DNA of 64,000 bases from positions 2,147,219 through 2,211,218 of the forward strand of contig NC_054882.1 in assembly GCF_018320785.1 (NCBI RefSeq). Direction: 5' to 3'. Numbering within the stretch: position 1 is the first letter of the stretch; each line of letters starts with the position of its first letter. Position numbers and translations under genes: made by a program. Origin of the DNA: Cheilinus undulatus (Eukaryota > Chordata > Actinopteri > Labriformes > Labridae). Under the pieces are notes generated by a model. That model saw only the letters and a list, made by a program, of their open reading frames with translations, was not told the origin of the DNA and made no database searches. Shown here in pieces: positions 22,301 through 34,184 of this stretch.

Positions 22301-24801
22301 GCTGGCCCACAGAGAACCAGAAAAAGTTCTTATTAGAGAAAATAAAAACATTTTTATGTCTCTGTTTCCTTATTAGGCAGCTCCACAGGCCGGAGGCGGA
22401 GACAACGGATGGTCCAGACAAATGACGAGCTGCTGTATGACCCCGATGAGGATGACAGGGACCAGGCCTGGGTGGATGCCAAGAGGAGAGGGTGAGACAT
22501 GAAGGAGAACAAATATAAAATACATATAGAAACACAAAGGTGTTAAGACTCTTTCTCTTAATAATAAGATCCAACAAAGTCAGGTGTACGTTTCTAATCC
22601 TCTGTAGGAGTTAAAGCATCTTTTCGTCCTCTGCAGGTACAACAGTAAACGACCAGGTGCTCCATCTCAGCCTCGTCCTCAGGGTTTACCCAGCAGCGAC
22701 GCCATTCTCAACTGTCCCGCCTGCATGACCACGCTCTGCCTGGACTGTCAGAGGTGAGACTTTACAACAGCGAGTGTCTAAGACAGTGTTACTCAACCCT
22801 GCTAAACCAAAAGGCCAAATTGTTGAAAAATACCTTTGCAAGAGCCAAAACCTAAGTGGTGAAAAGTGACAAAAACGGCTTGAAGTAGCACTAAAAATAA
22901 GTTAAAGGTGGCAAAAATGGTCCAAAATTGGCAAAAAAGAGAGAAAAGTGACTAAAATGGGCAAAAGTAGTCAAGAGTGGCAAAATAAGACAGAAAAATA
23001 GGAAACAAAAGTAGCTGAAATGGATGAAAAATTATGAATAGTGACTAAAATGGCTAAAGTGGCAAAAACTTGGCAAACAAATGAGAGAAAATTGACTTAA
23101 GTGTGCATAAAGCAGTTGAGAGTGGCAAAATAGGACAGAAAAAGAGGAAACGTAGTATTGAATGGCAAAAAGTAGCTTCAATGGGCAAAAAGTGGTGAAA
23201 AAATGGTGAAAAGGGGCAGAAATGGTCAAAAAGTGGCAAAAACTTGGCAAAAAATGAGAGAAAAGTGACTAAAATGAGTGTGAAGAAATAAAGAGTGGCA
23301 AAATAGAACAACAAACAGGAAACAAGTGGTATTTAATGGCAAAAAGAAGCTGAAATAGGCATAAAGTGGTGAAAAACGTGACAACAAATTTGATAAAAGG
23401 GGCAAAAATGGGCAATAAAGTAGGATCAAAAAGTGGCATTTAATGGCAAAGGTAGCTGAAATGGGCAAAAAATGGTGAAAAGGGGCAAAAATGGAATAAA
23501 GTTGGCTAAAAGAAGTTGCAAAAATGGGCAAAAAGAGGAAACAGTTGGTATTTAATGGTAAAAGGTAACTTGAATGGGCAAAAAGTCATGAAAAAATGGT
23601 GAAAAAGGGCTAAAATGGTCCAAAAGTGGCAAAAACTTGGCAATAAAATGAGAGAAAAGTGACTAAAAGTTGCAAATACAAGTCAAGAGTGGCAAAATAG
23701 GGCAAAACAATAGGAAACAAGTAGTGTTTAATGGCGAAGGTAGCTGAAATGGGCAAAAAATGGTGAAAAGGGGCAAAAATGGAATAAAGTTGGCTAAAAG
23801 AGGAAAAAAACTATATTTAATGTCAAAAGGTAGCTTAAATGGGCAAAAAGTGGTGAATAAGTGGCAAAAAAATTGAATAAAAGGGGCAAAAATGGGCAAG
23901 AAAAGACAAAACAAATGGCATTTAATGGCAAAAGTAGCTTAATTGGGTGAAATGTGGCAAAAAAATGGTGAAAATGAGCAAAAATGGGATTAATGGGACA
24001 ATTAAGTTTGACAATGAAAGCCTTTTGTACCAGTCTGGGAAACAAACTAATTAATCTGATTTATTTAGGAGGTTAAAGTTTCCGTTTTCTAAGGTTTTCT
24101 GGGGGAATAATGTTTCAAATTAAGACCTAAAAAATTGCCACATGTGGCTCCAGAGCCACACGTTGAGTTTCACTGGTTTAACAGTTTGTTTTTAACACAA
24201 GGGAAGATGTTCTCCTGTGTTAGGGACTTTTCAAATGTGTTGTACTGTCCTTATCCTTTTTCCTTGTGTTGTGTTTAACTTCAGCCACATTTAAACAAAA
24301 ATGATCCACTGACTATGACGTAGAGCTGCAGAAAAAGCTAATACACATGTTGGACCTTTTATTTAACAGAGGGCAAACAGAGGGAGTGATGATTCTCTGT
24401 TACTACACTGACGTCTTTTACAGGAAGAACTTTGTCAACACGTGGATTATCACAGGGTCGTCTGCGCTGATAGCATTCATGTAAATGATCTTTTTTCTCT
24501 ATTCAGGCATGAGAAGTACCGCACACAGTACCGGGCCATGTTTGTCATGAACTGCACAGTAAAGAGAGACGAGGCGCTTCGCTACAAAACCAAGCCGGAC
24601 AGGAAGCAGAGGAACAGGAAGAGGAGGCGGGGACAGAAAACAGAAACTCAACCAGACGAGGAACCTGACCCAACGCCGGCAGGGATGGAGAGTGACGAGA
24701 TTTATCACCCGGTTCAGTGCTCAGAGTGCTCCACGGAGGTCGCCGTGTACGATAAAGACGAGGTTTACCACTTCTTCAACATCCTGGCCAGCCACTGCTG
24801 A
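19385..24801 (+). CDS. eapp: E2F-associated phosphoprotein (six coding exons)
   Basis: Coding exons: 19385-19464, 20260-20441, 22137-22247, 22377-22491, 22637-22753 and 24507-24801. Joined they give 900 bases, 299 residues plus TGA (mammalian EAPP is about 285). All junctions are GT-AG and keep frame. Residues 17-33 hold an acidic start (IEEPSDEEKAES, then SEDELDVLL). LTGESESSSGDEFEKEMEAE in exon 2 and YFDSDSEEED in exon 3 are acidic, serine-rich and likely phosphorylated. Exon 4 carries TNDELLYDPDEDDRDQAWVD. The C-terminal family domain has two cysteine groups, CPACMTTLCLDC (189-200) and CSEC (273-276) before STEVAVYDKDEV, which look metal-binding. Known for the family: a nuclear phosphoprotein that binds E2F factors and affects cell-cycle transcription. 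The start is the first ATG after the upstream stop and matches the family N terminus. Introns 1, 2 and 5 hold transposon sequence. Confidence 0.96.
19848..20205 (-). mobile_element. L2-type LINE 3' fragment in eapp intron 1
   Basis: The plus strand begins with (AAT)n at 19848-19870, then CATTTTATTTATAAGCGCCT and CAAGGTCACTTTACAGATAA, the reversed tail of an L2-type LINE. On the minus strand a short frame encodes FLWNSLPADIWNIDSLPLFK then SRLKTHLFRIAY, the same C terminus as the LINE at 17965. It is antisense to eapp and inside its first intron, ending about 55 bp before exon 2. Confidence 0.8.
21161..21882 (+). mobile_element. hAT-like element with GGCAAAA-type interior (copy 3) in eapp intron 2
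   Basis: Left end TGGTGTTACTCAACCCTGCT (one or two changes from CAGTGTTACTC). Right end GAGCCACGCGTTGAGTGTCA then CTG. The 8-bp flanks are CTGTAGAG (21153-21160) and CTGTAGTG (21883-21890), 7 of 8 matching. The interior is degenerate AAAAAGTGGCAAAAATGGGTG units. No transposase. It makes up 43 percent of the 1695-bp intron. Confidence 0.85.
22784..24175 (+). mobile_element. hAT-like element with GGCAAAA-type interior (copy 4) in eapp intron 5
   Basis: Left end CAGTGTTACTCAACCCTGCT, right end GAGCCACACGTTGAGTTTCA then CTG. The 8-bp flanks are GTCTAAGA (22776-22783) and GTTTAACA (24176-24183), 6 of 8 matching. At 1392 bp it is the longest undisturbed copy and consists almost wholly of GGCAAAA-type units. 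It begins 30 bases after the splice donor of exon 5. Without it the intron would be about 350 bp. Confidence 0.85.
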
Positions 24802-26429
24802 CACTCACCAACACAGACGTGTTTTTGTATCATGGATCTGTTCCTGATTTTCCAGCACTCAGCGTCTTTCTGAGAAGGCAGAATCCAGCTGCTCCATCAG
24901 GAACAATCAGCTCACAAACTTTTACAATAGACCAGTAACAGCTGGTTATTCTGTGATGCTGATGAGGAGAAAAGGCCTCTGAATGCACTGAATTTGCAGC
25001 ATCATGCCATCTCTCCACAGTGTCTCTCTAAATCTGCTTGTTTAAGCTCAGATGATCATCACTGCTGTTTTTAGACTGCAGACATTTGAGCTTGTTCTCA
25101 TACGAATGTTTAATTTGAGATTTATTAAAGCTGGATGTGGAAACACTGGTTGACTCACATTTTACTGGTCCAGGGTTTTTTTGCCTTTTCATTCCAGCTT
25201 GAAAATTAACAGCACCTAGAGTGAATTCAGTAATGGATGATTTAGATTTTTTTTTATTCCCTTGTCTACAAAATCCTGTATTTGCCAAGCAGGAGTTTCT
25301 AATTCACTCCAATGTAAATTGTAAGCAGATATTGTTCATTTTCATGAATGCATTCCTTGCAAGGAGGACAACTTTTATGGGAAAACTTTCTGGAAAGTGT
25401 AGGCATATCACCGAATCTTCACCAGACATCACAACTCAAACAAAGACAGTGTTATACGATAAGTAATATCTGGCTATAGATTTCCCCGTGAAACAATCCT
25501 CAAACTTTAAATTATGAGTTTTAAGGTCTGAATTTCTGTTCTGAACTGCATTTAAATGTCTTCATTGGCTAAAATTATATTGTAATTATCAGCATATCAG
25601 AAATCCACTAAATCCAATAACATGTATCCCTAATATTAAAAGTTATTGGGCTTTTAATTTTTATTTTTTCACAAGATGTGAAGTAAGTGATATTTCAAAT
25701 AAACACATCTTTTGAAAGACATATTCACTTTGCTTTTCTATTTTTTTATATATTAAATTTTTGCTGAAACTCTGTCGGCAAGATTTTGAATCAGTTTTGG
25801 GCAAATGAAATGGTAGCCAAGAGGCCACATGTGGCCCTCCTTACTCAGTGTGGCCTGGACACATGATAGATTTACCTTGACACTATAAAAATATAAAAAG
25901 TCTTTAATTAACTTTGACAACTTGGATATCTTAAGTTCTTTGCAAGAAATTAGAGATTTAAGTAACTGTAACTGTTGCTGATAAAATGTTGTGTATGCAT
26001 CATTAAATGAGTTTTGATAAGAGTAGATATTTATGAAAATATACTGAAATAGCCAGTGAATATTAAGTTCAACATACTGAAAAAACATCTTAAATACTGC
26101 GTTTAGCTGATTAAATGAAGTACATTTATTTGCATTTCACTGTAAAAGTATAAATGTTGGTTAAGAGATGGAGTTCATGCAAACTAAACAAGAAGAAAAT
26201 AAGAGCTGTTCCAGTTATGAACATATTATATTAAAGATCATTAGATAAAAATGGGTAATAACATACACAAGAAAATAACCAGTAACTATCGAATTAAAAC
26301 GAATTTTTTCTCAATGTAATCACTTTCTGTGTACTTTATTTTTTCTAATGCATTAAACAGTTTCAACATACATCAGTTCAACAGTTCATCAACTCGTGAC
26401 AATCGTTTTACAACACATACAATTAATGA
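24802..26429. other. eapp 3' flank / probable 3' UTR and intergenic
   Basis: No further coding exon. Candidate poly(A) signals on the + strand are ATTAAA at 25124-25129 and AATAAA at 25698-25703. Which is used, and so where the 3' UTR ends, cannot be decided from sequence alone. Confidence 0.4.
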
Positions 26430-27522
26430 AAAACAATTTTCGATTGAAAAAACAAACAAAATTTCAAACATTTATGTCTAATCTTTAAACATTTTTAACA
26501 TTAATAAATTTAGATATTTTGGTTTGCAAATGTCCTTAAACGTCTGCCTTTCCCTCTTATTCAGTTATAATACCATTAAATATCCCCTTTTCATGTTTTT
26601 TTGCCCCTTTTTCCCATTTTTTCTACTTTTATACCATTTTTGTCTTTTTTCACCTTTTTGCCCTTTCATCTGTAAATGCCTCTTTTTTTCCCCAATTTTT
26701 TTGCTCATTTTTGCAAAATCTTTCTGCCATTTTTTTAACCATTTTTTGCAACTTTTTGTCCATTCAAGCAACCTTTTGCCATAAAATACCACTTGTTTCC
26801 TTCTCCCAATTCCTGGCTCTTCTTTTTGCTGTTTTATCCCACTTTTTTGCCCTTTTTCACCTTTTTTTGGCCACCTTTCACCTATTTAAGCTATCTTTTG
26901 CCATTAAAAACCACTGTTCTCCCACTTTTTTGCCCATGTTGACATTTTTTGGCAACTCTTTACCCATTTTTTGCCGCTTTTATTCAATTTTTGCCTTTTT
27001 CACCATTTTTCCACCACTTCTCACACATTTAAACTACCTTTTGTTGTTAAATACCACTTGTTTCCACTTTTTTGCCCATTTTTTGCCACTCTTGGCTGCT
27101 TTTTGCCCATATAAGTCACTTTCCACTCATTTTTTTTGTCACTTCTCACCCATTTCTGCTACTTTCTGACCATATTTCCACTTTTTCTCCCCATTTTCAC
27201 CCATTTTTTGCTGACTTTTCACCCTTTTGCCACCTTTAACCTATTTTTATTGCTACTTCAAGCTGTTTTTGCCACTTTTCACCTCTTAGATTGTGACTCT
27301 TGCAAAGGTATTTTTCAACAGTTTGTCTCTTTGGTTGAGGGTTGAGTAACACTGCTCTATAGCATAGTCCCTACAGTAACTATAAGTCTATCCATTCTGC
27401 TCCATGCACAGCAGAGGTTAGCAAAGCAAATCACCTTTTTTCAGGTTTATGGTTCCACGCCTCCCCTGGAGCTCAGTGGCGCCCCCCAGGGGAGGCCCGC
27501 CTCACACTTTAGAAACCACAGC
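26430..27522 (-). mobile_element. Composite hAT-like element (copy A) with nested GGCAAAA-type element
   Basis: The right side (27420-27522) is the reverse complement of the left part of the element at 41649: shared blocks include GGCGCCCCCCAGGGGAGGCC and the CCTCACACTTT terminus. Inside lies a minus-strand GGCAAAA-type element; its CAGTGTTACTCAACCC end reads as GGGTTGAGTAACACTG ending at 27353. The left side (26445-26600) matches 42350-42490 in reverse (ATTTATGTCTAATCTTTAAA). The outermost left terminus seen at 42580 is absent here, so this copy is truncated. It lies between eapp and sptssa. Confidence 0.7.
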
Positions 27523-27779
27523 TTTATAAGGCTGGTCTTGACTGGATAGCATCTATGAAGTATTTTAATACTAACCTCTCTGACCTTATTTGCTTTATTT
27601 TGAAATCAGGATGTTGGAACTCCCTAGTACACGTCACTGCCTAATCTTCGCTTATGATTGGCTGAAAACGAGCATCTCATGCTGTAACGTCCTACGTCAC
27701 CAGAAATCACGCAGGGAGAAGGAAACGGCCAGGAGTCGGACATTAAAAAACTTAGCTGGTCGTTTGTAAAGTTGAAACC
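27523..27779 (+). promoter_or_regulatory. Probable sptssa promoter and 5' UTR
   Basis: This is the interval between the composite transposon and the sptssa ATG. It contains a CCAAT-box-type ATTGG at 27657-27661 and two CRE-like cores, ACGTCA at 27631-27636 and TACGTCA at 27693-27699. The context of the start codon, GAAACCATGG, is a strong vertebrate initiation site. No TATA box is obvious. Promoter function is inferred from position and motifs. Confidence 0.5.
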
Positions 27780-30700
27780 ATGGCTCTGGGTGACTGTTGG
27801 AAACAGTTGTCCTGGTTTTACTACCAATATCTGCTGGTGACGGCGCTGTACATGCTGGAGCCGTGGGAGAGGACCGTGTTCAGTATCCTTTTACCGGGGG
27901 AAACTACTTTGAACAGGCGAGCTAACATGCTAATGCTAGCCAGAGCTAAAGCAGCTCCAGCTACGCAACAGTTAGGTTCAAACAGACTGATGTAGGATGG
28001 TTGTGATGTGAATATTTGTTAATATATTGGTAAAATGAAGGAGGATAGACGTCTAACTCGGCTTGTAGACCATGTACGTGGCTGTTGTTGTTTTTGTCAG
28101 CATGTAATAAATCAGCAGTCGTTAATATGAAGGGAGTTAGGACTTTAATGGTTGCTTGAATTAGCACAGTAAGGTTTATAGTTTGAATATCTGTCCTGGG
28201 TTAAAGGGTGGCAGTACTGTTTAATAACACAGTCAGGTTTTGTCGTATAATGTTGTGTTTTATACTAGAAAGTGAAGCTGTAAGTTCGACATATGGTTAG
28301 CTCCGTACCTGAAGATGGGCGGTGTCGAGGTTTCTAAAACCACTGACTACTCCTACAAGTGTCATCATGTGTTTGTGGTTACAGCCGTCTTTAAGCTCCC
28401 TTAAATCCAGCTCTGATTACAGTTCAACCTCCGACTCCTGTCCTGACACAGGGACTGGCGGTTAATTATTAAAGTGTGCTGTGTGAGCGGTGTTATGGCT
28501 GTACTGTGATCAGCCCCTCTGCTGTATTTCTTCAGTATCACTCCATGTACATGATGTATCGTCTTCCTACACTCGAGCCGTGTCTCCTCTTCCCCCCAGG
28601 CTCAGGTGTGTTTGTGTGAATAAGTCAGAGGTTGTGTTATTGTTGCTCTGCTTGTTATCAGCCTGAGTGCTGCTCCCTATCAAATGTTAATTCCTGCAGG
28701 GATCAAACTGGGACTTCTTGTTGAGTAGGACATCCTTAATGCCCGGATAAACCTTCAGCTGCCTTTCCATATTTCTGTTTGGCAAAATGAGTTGTTTGAG
28801 GCTACAAAGCTTTGACTTAAAACTCGTGGTTTCCCATAGCTGTAGACTTTTATTGTGTTTTTGCAGTAGGAGCTTAGGTGTGTACAGGTGCATGTCAAAA
28901 AAAAGAAAAAGTGCATTTACAGCAGGGGTGTCAAACTCAATCACACCAGAGGCCAGATACTGGATTTAAGTCTAACCTGAGAGCCTGAGAGGGTTATAAT
29001 TGGACCATAAACCGTCATCCTCTTTTCACTAGAAACAAAAAAATGAAAAAAACTTGGCATTGATTATAAATCACTTAGAAATAAAAACGCAAAATGATAA
29101 GTTTAAAGGCTCAAAATCTGAGGTATAAAGTCAACCTTATTAGTTTCAGGGGTCAAAAATAAAACAGGAAAATAAGGTTTTAAGAAATGCAAATATTTAA
29201 GAAAGTCAAAATCATGAATTTAAAAGGTTAAAATATGAGTTAAAATTTCAAATTGTAGGTCTAAAAGGTCAAATATGGAATAAAAAGGTGACGTTAAGAG
29301 TTGAAAGGTCAAAATATGACTTAAAACTAAAAATAATGAGTTAAAAGGACTCAAAATTTCAAAAAATGTATCTAAAATATCGTAATATGATATAAAATAT
29401 CACACTTATGAGTTGAAAGTGTCAAAGTATAAAAAAAAGTCAAAATACTAAGTTTCAGTCACAATTTTGAGACGCAAAATTGCAAATATGACATGAACAC
29501 ACAAATTAATCACTTATCCCACTTTCTTGACTTTTTAATGAGAATATTTTTACTCTGTTTAAGATTTTCATGACTTAACGAGGATATTTTAAGTCATCAA
29601 GGTTAGGTTTACATTTTTAATCTGCAGGCCTCATCTCAAACTGGTGGGCCAGTTATAATAGAAATACATGATCTTGCAGCTGGCTAACTGTACCACGGGC
29701 TGGGTTTGGCCCCCGGGCCTTGAGTTTGACACCCCTGATTTACAGTGTTCCCGAGGATCCTTGAAGTCTTTTTTAACACTCTTGTGGCGGGCTTTTGAAA
29801 TTTAAGGCCACAAAATCTCTGAAAATGTGTTAGTTTTTACTTGTGAGATGTCTAAAATTTTAGATTGCAATTTAACTAAGACATGTTTTTATCAACTTGA
29901 TTTTCTCTGGCCAACTATACTCGATTTGATGGTTGTTTTTTGTGTGTGTGTGTGTTTGTCTACATTACAGTTCTCAGGTCTACTAATTTGCCCACTTTAA
30001 AATCTTTACAGGCCCCTCTTATTTTGACAGGCCCTCCCTGACAAAAGTGTAATTCTCCTTTTTAAAAATGTCAACGATAATTATCAGGTTAGCACACCTG
30101 AAAGTATATTTTGACAAATATTACGATACAGTATTTAAATGGAAAAGAGGTATAACATTTGCCACAAACCATCAAGTTTGAGTGTTTAGGACCCCATTTT
30201 TTTTGTCCTTTATCATTTGACATTTCTTAAATGATAGAGCAGCGTTACTCAGCCCTGCACAACCAAAGAGCCAAACTGTCGAAAATGCCTTTGCAAGAGC
30301 CACAATGTAATGGTGAAAAGTGGCAAAAACTTAGAAAAAGATGGCAATAAAAATAAGTTGAAGGTGGCAAATAATGGTCAAACAGCAGCAAAAAAGTGGC
30401 AAAGTAGGCATAAAATTGCCAAAAGTGGGTGAAAGTCAGAAAAACAGGGAGAAAAAGTGGCCAAAAAGAGTGAGAAGTTACCAAAAATGAGTTACAGGTG
30501 GCAAAAAAATGGCTGAAAAACAGCAAAAACATGGCAAAAGAAAAAATGTAAAAGTGACTTAAATGGGAAAAGTGTGGGGAAAAATTGTCAAAAGGCTGCA
30601 AGAATTGCAAGAATGCTGATAATAGTGGCATTTGATAGCAAAACATGTCATAACTGGGCGAAAAGTGTCAAAAAAGGGGAAAAATAGCAAAGAACTGGTG

Positions 30701-32116
30701 ACAAAAATGGGATAAAGTAGTACAAATGGGTGAAACGAGCAAAAAGAAAAGGCCAAAGTGGGCTTAAAGCAGTAAAAATGGATAATCGTGGCAAAAAATT
30801 GAAAAAAATTGCAAACAAGGTTAATGGAAATATACAGACAAAAAATAAAGATTGAAAATTAAAGCCATTTATCCTTACGCTTTTATTAATGTGGGGATTC
30901 AAACTGACTAATGTGACTTGCAACGGATAACTTCTGAAGTTAGTTTCCCTTTAAAAAGGTTTTTTGGGGGGAGTAATATTTCAAACTAGATCAAAATTGC
31001 AATTTCAGCTGAAATTGTGTGGGGATGCTAAGAGCTGAATTGTGGAAGAACTGCTGAAAATAGCAAAAAGCACAAAAATAGCTGAAAATAGCATAACAAT
31101 AGCATGTAATGGCATAAAAGTAACTGAAGTTGGCATTCAATGGCTAAAAAAAGGATGAAAAAAAGGCTGAAAATAGCCTTATTAGCTGAAAATGGCATTC
31201 AGTGGCTGAAAAAGCATAGAAATAGCTTAATAAAGCATGAAAATTCCTGATTTTGACCTAAAAGTAGCTGAAAATGGCATTCAATGGCTGAAAAAGCATA
31301 GAAATAGCCATTTTTAAAAGTATAAAAGTTCGAAATGAGAAAAGTCATAGCAGTCGAATGGCAAAGAAACCTAATTTTTTAAAGTTTAAACGGTGTCGAT
31401 ACAACAAAGTATGAAGGAGGAGATAGCCAGCGTGGAAGAAGAATAATAAACAAAATGGCTGACATGAATATCAATAGCCACAAATCATCACAGAAGAGCC
31501 ACACGTCGAGTATCACTGCGATAGAGTAAACCAGAAAATTCTACCCTGGTCCAGTGTACTGAGAAATCTAACATGCCTTTCAGTTTTGATTGTTGTCACC
31601 CACTGATAACCTCATTGTGTATACCTGTTCAGCTGCTCAGTAATACAAATATCTACTCAGCCAATCACAGGGCAGTAACCAGGGCATTCAGTCATGTGGA
31701 CTTGATGAAGACAGTCTGCTGAAGTTCTAACCAAGCATCGTAACGTGGAAGAACTGTGATGTACATGAATTTGACCAGGTGTGCTTAACGTCGGTGAATC
31801 CTCTTATGCCTTAATGCACCAGTTACAGCCATGTGATTGGCTGATTAGGTATCTGCTTTAATGGTCACATCAGAATGGGGAAGAGAGGTGATTTTAGACA
31901 CAGCTTGTTTTTGTTCCATGCAGGTTGTGTAAAAAATTAAAGAAATAATCCTCCTGCAGATCTAGAAGTGTGTGGTGTTTTTATCAGCTGTTATTCCTTA
32001 GCGCCTCCTCAGACTCCCTGCTGATCTCCGTGGCCGGCATGGCCATCTACACCGGCTACGTCTTCATGCCGCAGCACATCATGGCCATCCTGCACTACTT
32101 TGAGGTCGTCCAATGA
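27780..32116 (+). CDS. sptssa: Serine palmitoyltransferase small subunit A (two coding exons)
   Basis: Coding exons 27780-27882 and 32013-32116 join (phase 1) to 207 bases, 68 residues plus TGA; the mammalian protein is 71. Exon 1 encodes WKQLSWFYYQYLLVTALYML then EPWERTVF; exon 2 encodes SLLISVAGMAIYTGYVFMPQ then HIMAILHYFEVVQ. Two hydrophobic stretches (about residues 12-27 and 36-53) flank the conserved EPWER turn, as in the family. Known role: a small ER membrane subunit that binds the SPTLC1-SPTLC2/3 dimer and strongly stimulates condensation of serine with acyl-CoA, the first step of sphingolipid synthesis. The acceptor at 32011-32012 restores TVFNSLL; the AG at 32000-32001 does not give the family sequence. 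The 4130-bp intron contains two hAT-like insertions. Confidence 0.97.
28923..29737 (+). mobile_element. hAT-like element, CAGGGGTGTC family, complete, in the sptssa intron
   Basis: Termini are CAGGGGTGTCAAACTCAA and, on the right, TTGAGTTTGACACCCCTG, perfect inverted repeats over 18 bases. The flanks are a perfect 8-bp duplication, ATTTACAG at 28915-28922 and 29738-29745. The interior is a degenerate array of AAAAGGTCAAAATATGAGTT-like units. No transposase. The perfect duplication suggests a relatively recent insertion compared with the other copies. Confidence 0.92.
30240..31518 (+). mobile_element. hAT-like element with GGCAAAA-type interior (copy 5) in the sptssa intron
   Basis: Left end CAGCGTTACTCAGCCCTGCA, right end GAGCCACACGTCGAGTATCA then CTG. 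The 8-bp flanks are TGATAGAG (30232-30239) and CGATAGAG (31519-31526), 7 of 8 matching. In addition to the usual units it has a second array at about 31070-31330 built on GCTGAAAATGGCATTCAATG then GCTGAAAAAGCATAGAAATAG, period about 50-60 bp. Confidence 0.85.
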
Positions 32117-33226
32117 CACCGCGACACTGCTGGTCTGTCCACTGGCCCTGTCTGTCCCTGGCTCCTGGTCCGACCATCCTCCTGTCTGTCCGCTGTCTCT
32201 GGGGCTCGGGGTGCGGATCGTTTCCACCCATCAGAGGCAGAACTTCTCTTTGTTTCCTCCAAAGCTGATTCCATACCAAAGGTCAAAGCTGTGAGCGTCA
32301 CGCTGGAGCTTCACGGTGGACGATGTTGGGACAGTTTCTCCCTCACTGAAATGTTTGGGATTGTGAAGGATATTCATCATGGGGGCGAGGCCCTAAAAGA
32401 GTGCGTGCTTGATTTTCATCATCATTTTCTGCTTTTATTTCCTTAAATCAAGCGCACCATACAGTTTTGAAAAGTGTAAATTATACAGATGTGTGTTTGT
32501 CTGGAGTGATTGGACTATTTTATTTTTATTCCATGAAGATATCAAACCATTGTTGTCTTAGAGTTTTGTTAAGGGAATGCAAGCGTTGATTTTGATATTT
32601 TTTATGAGCCAAATAAGATTATAAGAGCGGGATCAGAGCCCTGAAAGAGGCCCGGTGTTTAACGTGAGCAGGAGCTTTCATGAAGGAAATCTTCCGCCAT
32701 TTTCACCATCTTTTCTTCTTAATATTAAAGTCTACTTTATAAACTACAGTTACTCTGCAAAGCAAATGTCAGCCACAGTAAGAAGTTATTTTTATACATG
32801 ATGATATTAAAAGGAAACCTGCATGTTGACTGTATCTGATCAGCATTAGTCTTAGTGTAACCTCAGTATAAGCTGGTATCGGCCCTGCTAATAAACATGG
32901 ACCAGGTGTTTAAGGCTCACCTGACTGCTGAACCAAAAAAGAGATTTCACTGGAAAGAAGTCGTCATCTGTTAGATGAACGAGTCTTAAGAGAAGGAACA
33001 TCAGTATCTGCTGAATTTCACCCAGGTTTTTATATTCAGTGCATCTTTAATCGGTATCTTCTATGTGTACACGGATCCCTGAAAAATACTAACAAATCCT
33101 AAAATGAACTTTTGAAATATAAGGCCTTAAAAAGTTGTATTTTTGCTTGTTGAGAGGTCTTGAATTTTAGAAGGCACTTGTTTTTATCCAATCTTCCTTT
33201 TCTAGATAAAGATGTCTGATTTTAAT
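32117..33226. other. sptssa 3' UTR candidate and intergenic
   Basis: No coding exon. Poly(A)-signal-like ATTAAA at 32724-32729 and AATAAA at 32890-32895 could end the sptssa transcript. The sequence is non-repetitive up to the hAT-like element at 33227. Confidence 0.4.
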
Positions 33227-34176
33227 TAGGGCTGAACGATTTGGGAAAATAATGTAATTATGATTTTTTTCACCCAACATTGCGATTGCAATTTAATGTG
33301 ATTATTCTTCAGATTCCTCATCTTATAAACCATTCTATATTATAACACACGAAGCTATTTCCCCCAGAAATCTATATCAAATCACCCAAAATCTACAAAT
33401 AAATGTTCCAAATTTCTGAGAAAATAACTAAGAATTATAAAAGTGCCCCCACCCAATAAAATCTAATCAAATTCCTAAAAATTTACAAATAAATTCCTCA
33501 AACTTTTCTGAAAATTCTAAAAGAAAAAAAAAAATCAAAGCACCCCCCCCAAAAAGAATCAAACCAACTTCTTAAAAATTTAAGACATTTCTCAAATTTT
33601 CATGAAAATACCTCAAAGTTGCAAAGCTAATTCCCCCAAAAATTCAAATCAAATTCCCCATAATTTACAAATAAATGTTGAAAATTTCCCTGAAATTCCC
33701 TAAATCAAATTTCCAAAGAAATTTAAATCAAATTCCCAAAAATTTACAAATAAATCTATTAAATTTTCAGGAAAATGCTTTAAATTTTAAAAGCCCCCCC
33801 CCCCCAAAATCAAATCAGATCCCTCAAAATGTCAAAATACATTTTTCAAATTATATCAAAAAATTTCTGAGCAAATTTCCCCCCAAAATTCAGACAAATC
33901 TAACAAAAATGTCTTTATTTTGTCCTTTATTGCAAATTTGATATGAATTGTAATGCAGTGATGATTTTATGGATTTCTTAATTTGAAGACAAAATATACA
34001 AAAACAAGGAAAAATAGGAACCTTGTCAATTATTCTAGAAAATGCTGGCACTTGAATGTTTGCATGACGTGAAGAGAAACACCTCTGCCTTAGAAATATT
34101 GCCCCCTCTGCCATTTGAAAATTGCACTAGGTCATATTGCGATTGAATATACATTTGTATTAATAGCCCAGCCCTA
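33227..34176. mobile_element. hAT-like element, TAGGGCTG family, complete
   Basis: Termini TAGGGCTGAACGATTTGGG and (reverse complement of the right end) TAGGGCTGGGCTATTAATAC are inverted. The 8-bp flank ATTTTAAT is perfect on both sides (33219-33226 and 34177-34184). The interior has A/C-rich degenerate repeats with a marker ACAAATAAAT near 33395, 33485, 33667 and 33744, so units are about 80-90 bp, with poly-C runs at about 33540 and 33786. The subterminal parts (TTGCGATTGCAAT and CATATTGCGATTG) are also inverted. No transposase. Confidence 0.9.
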
Positions 34177-34184
34177 ATTTTAAT

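Noticed and set aside
22381..22491. Alternative acceptor for eapp exon 4 (GGCAG ending at 22380)
   Set aside because: It shifts frame and destroys the conserved TNDELLYDP block, whereas the acceptor ending at 22376 keeps it.
32002..32116. Alternative acceptor for sptssa exon 2 (CCTTAG ending at 32001)
   Set aside because: It adds 11 bases and shifts the frame away from the conserved AIYTGYVFMPQH sequence.
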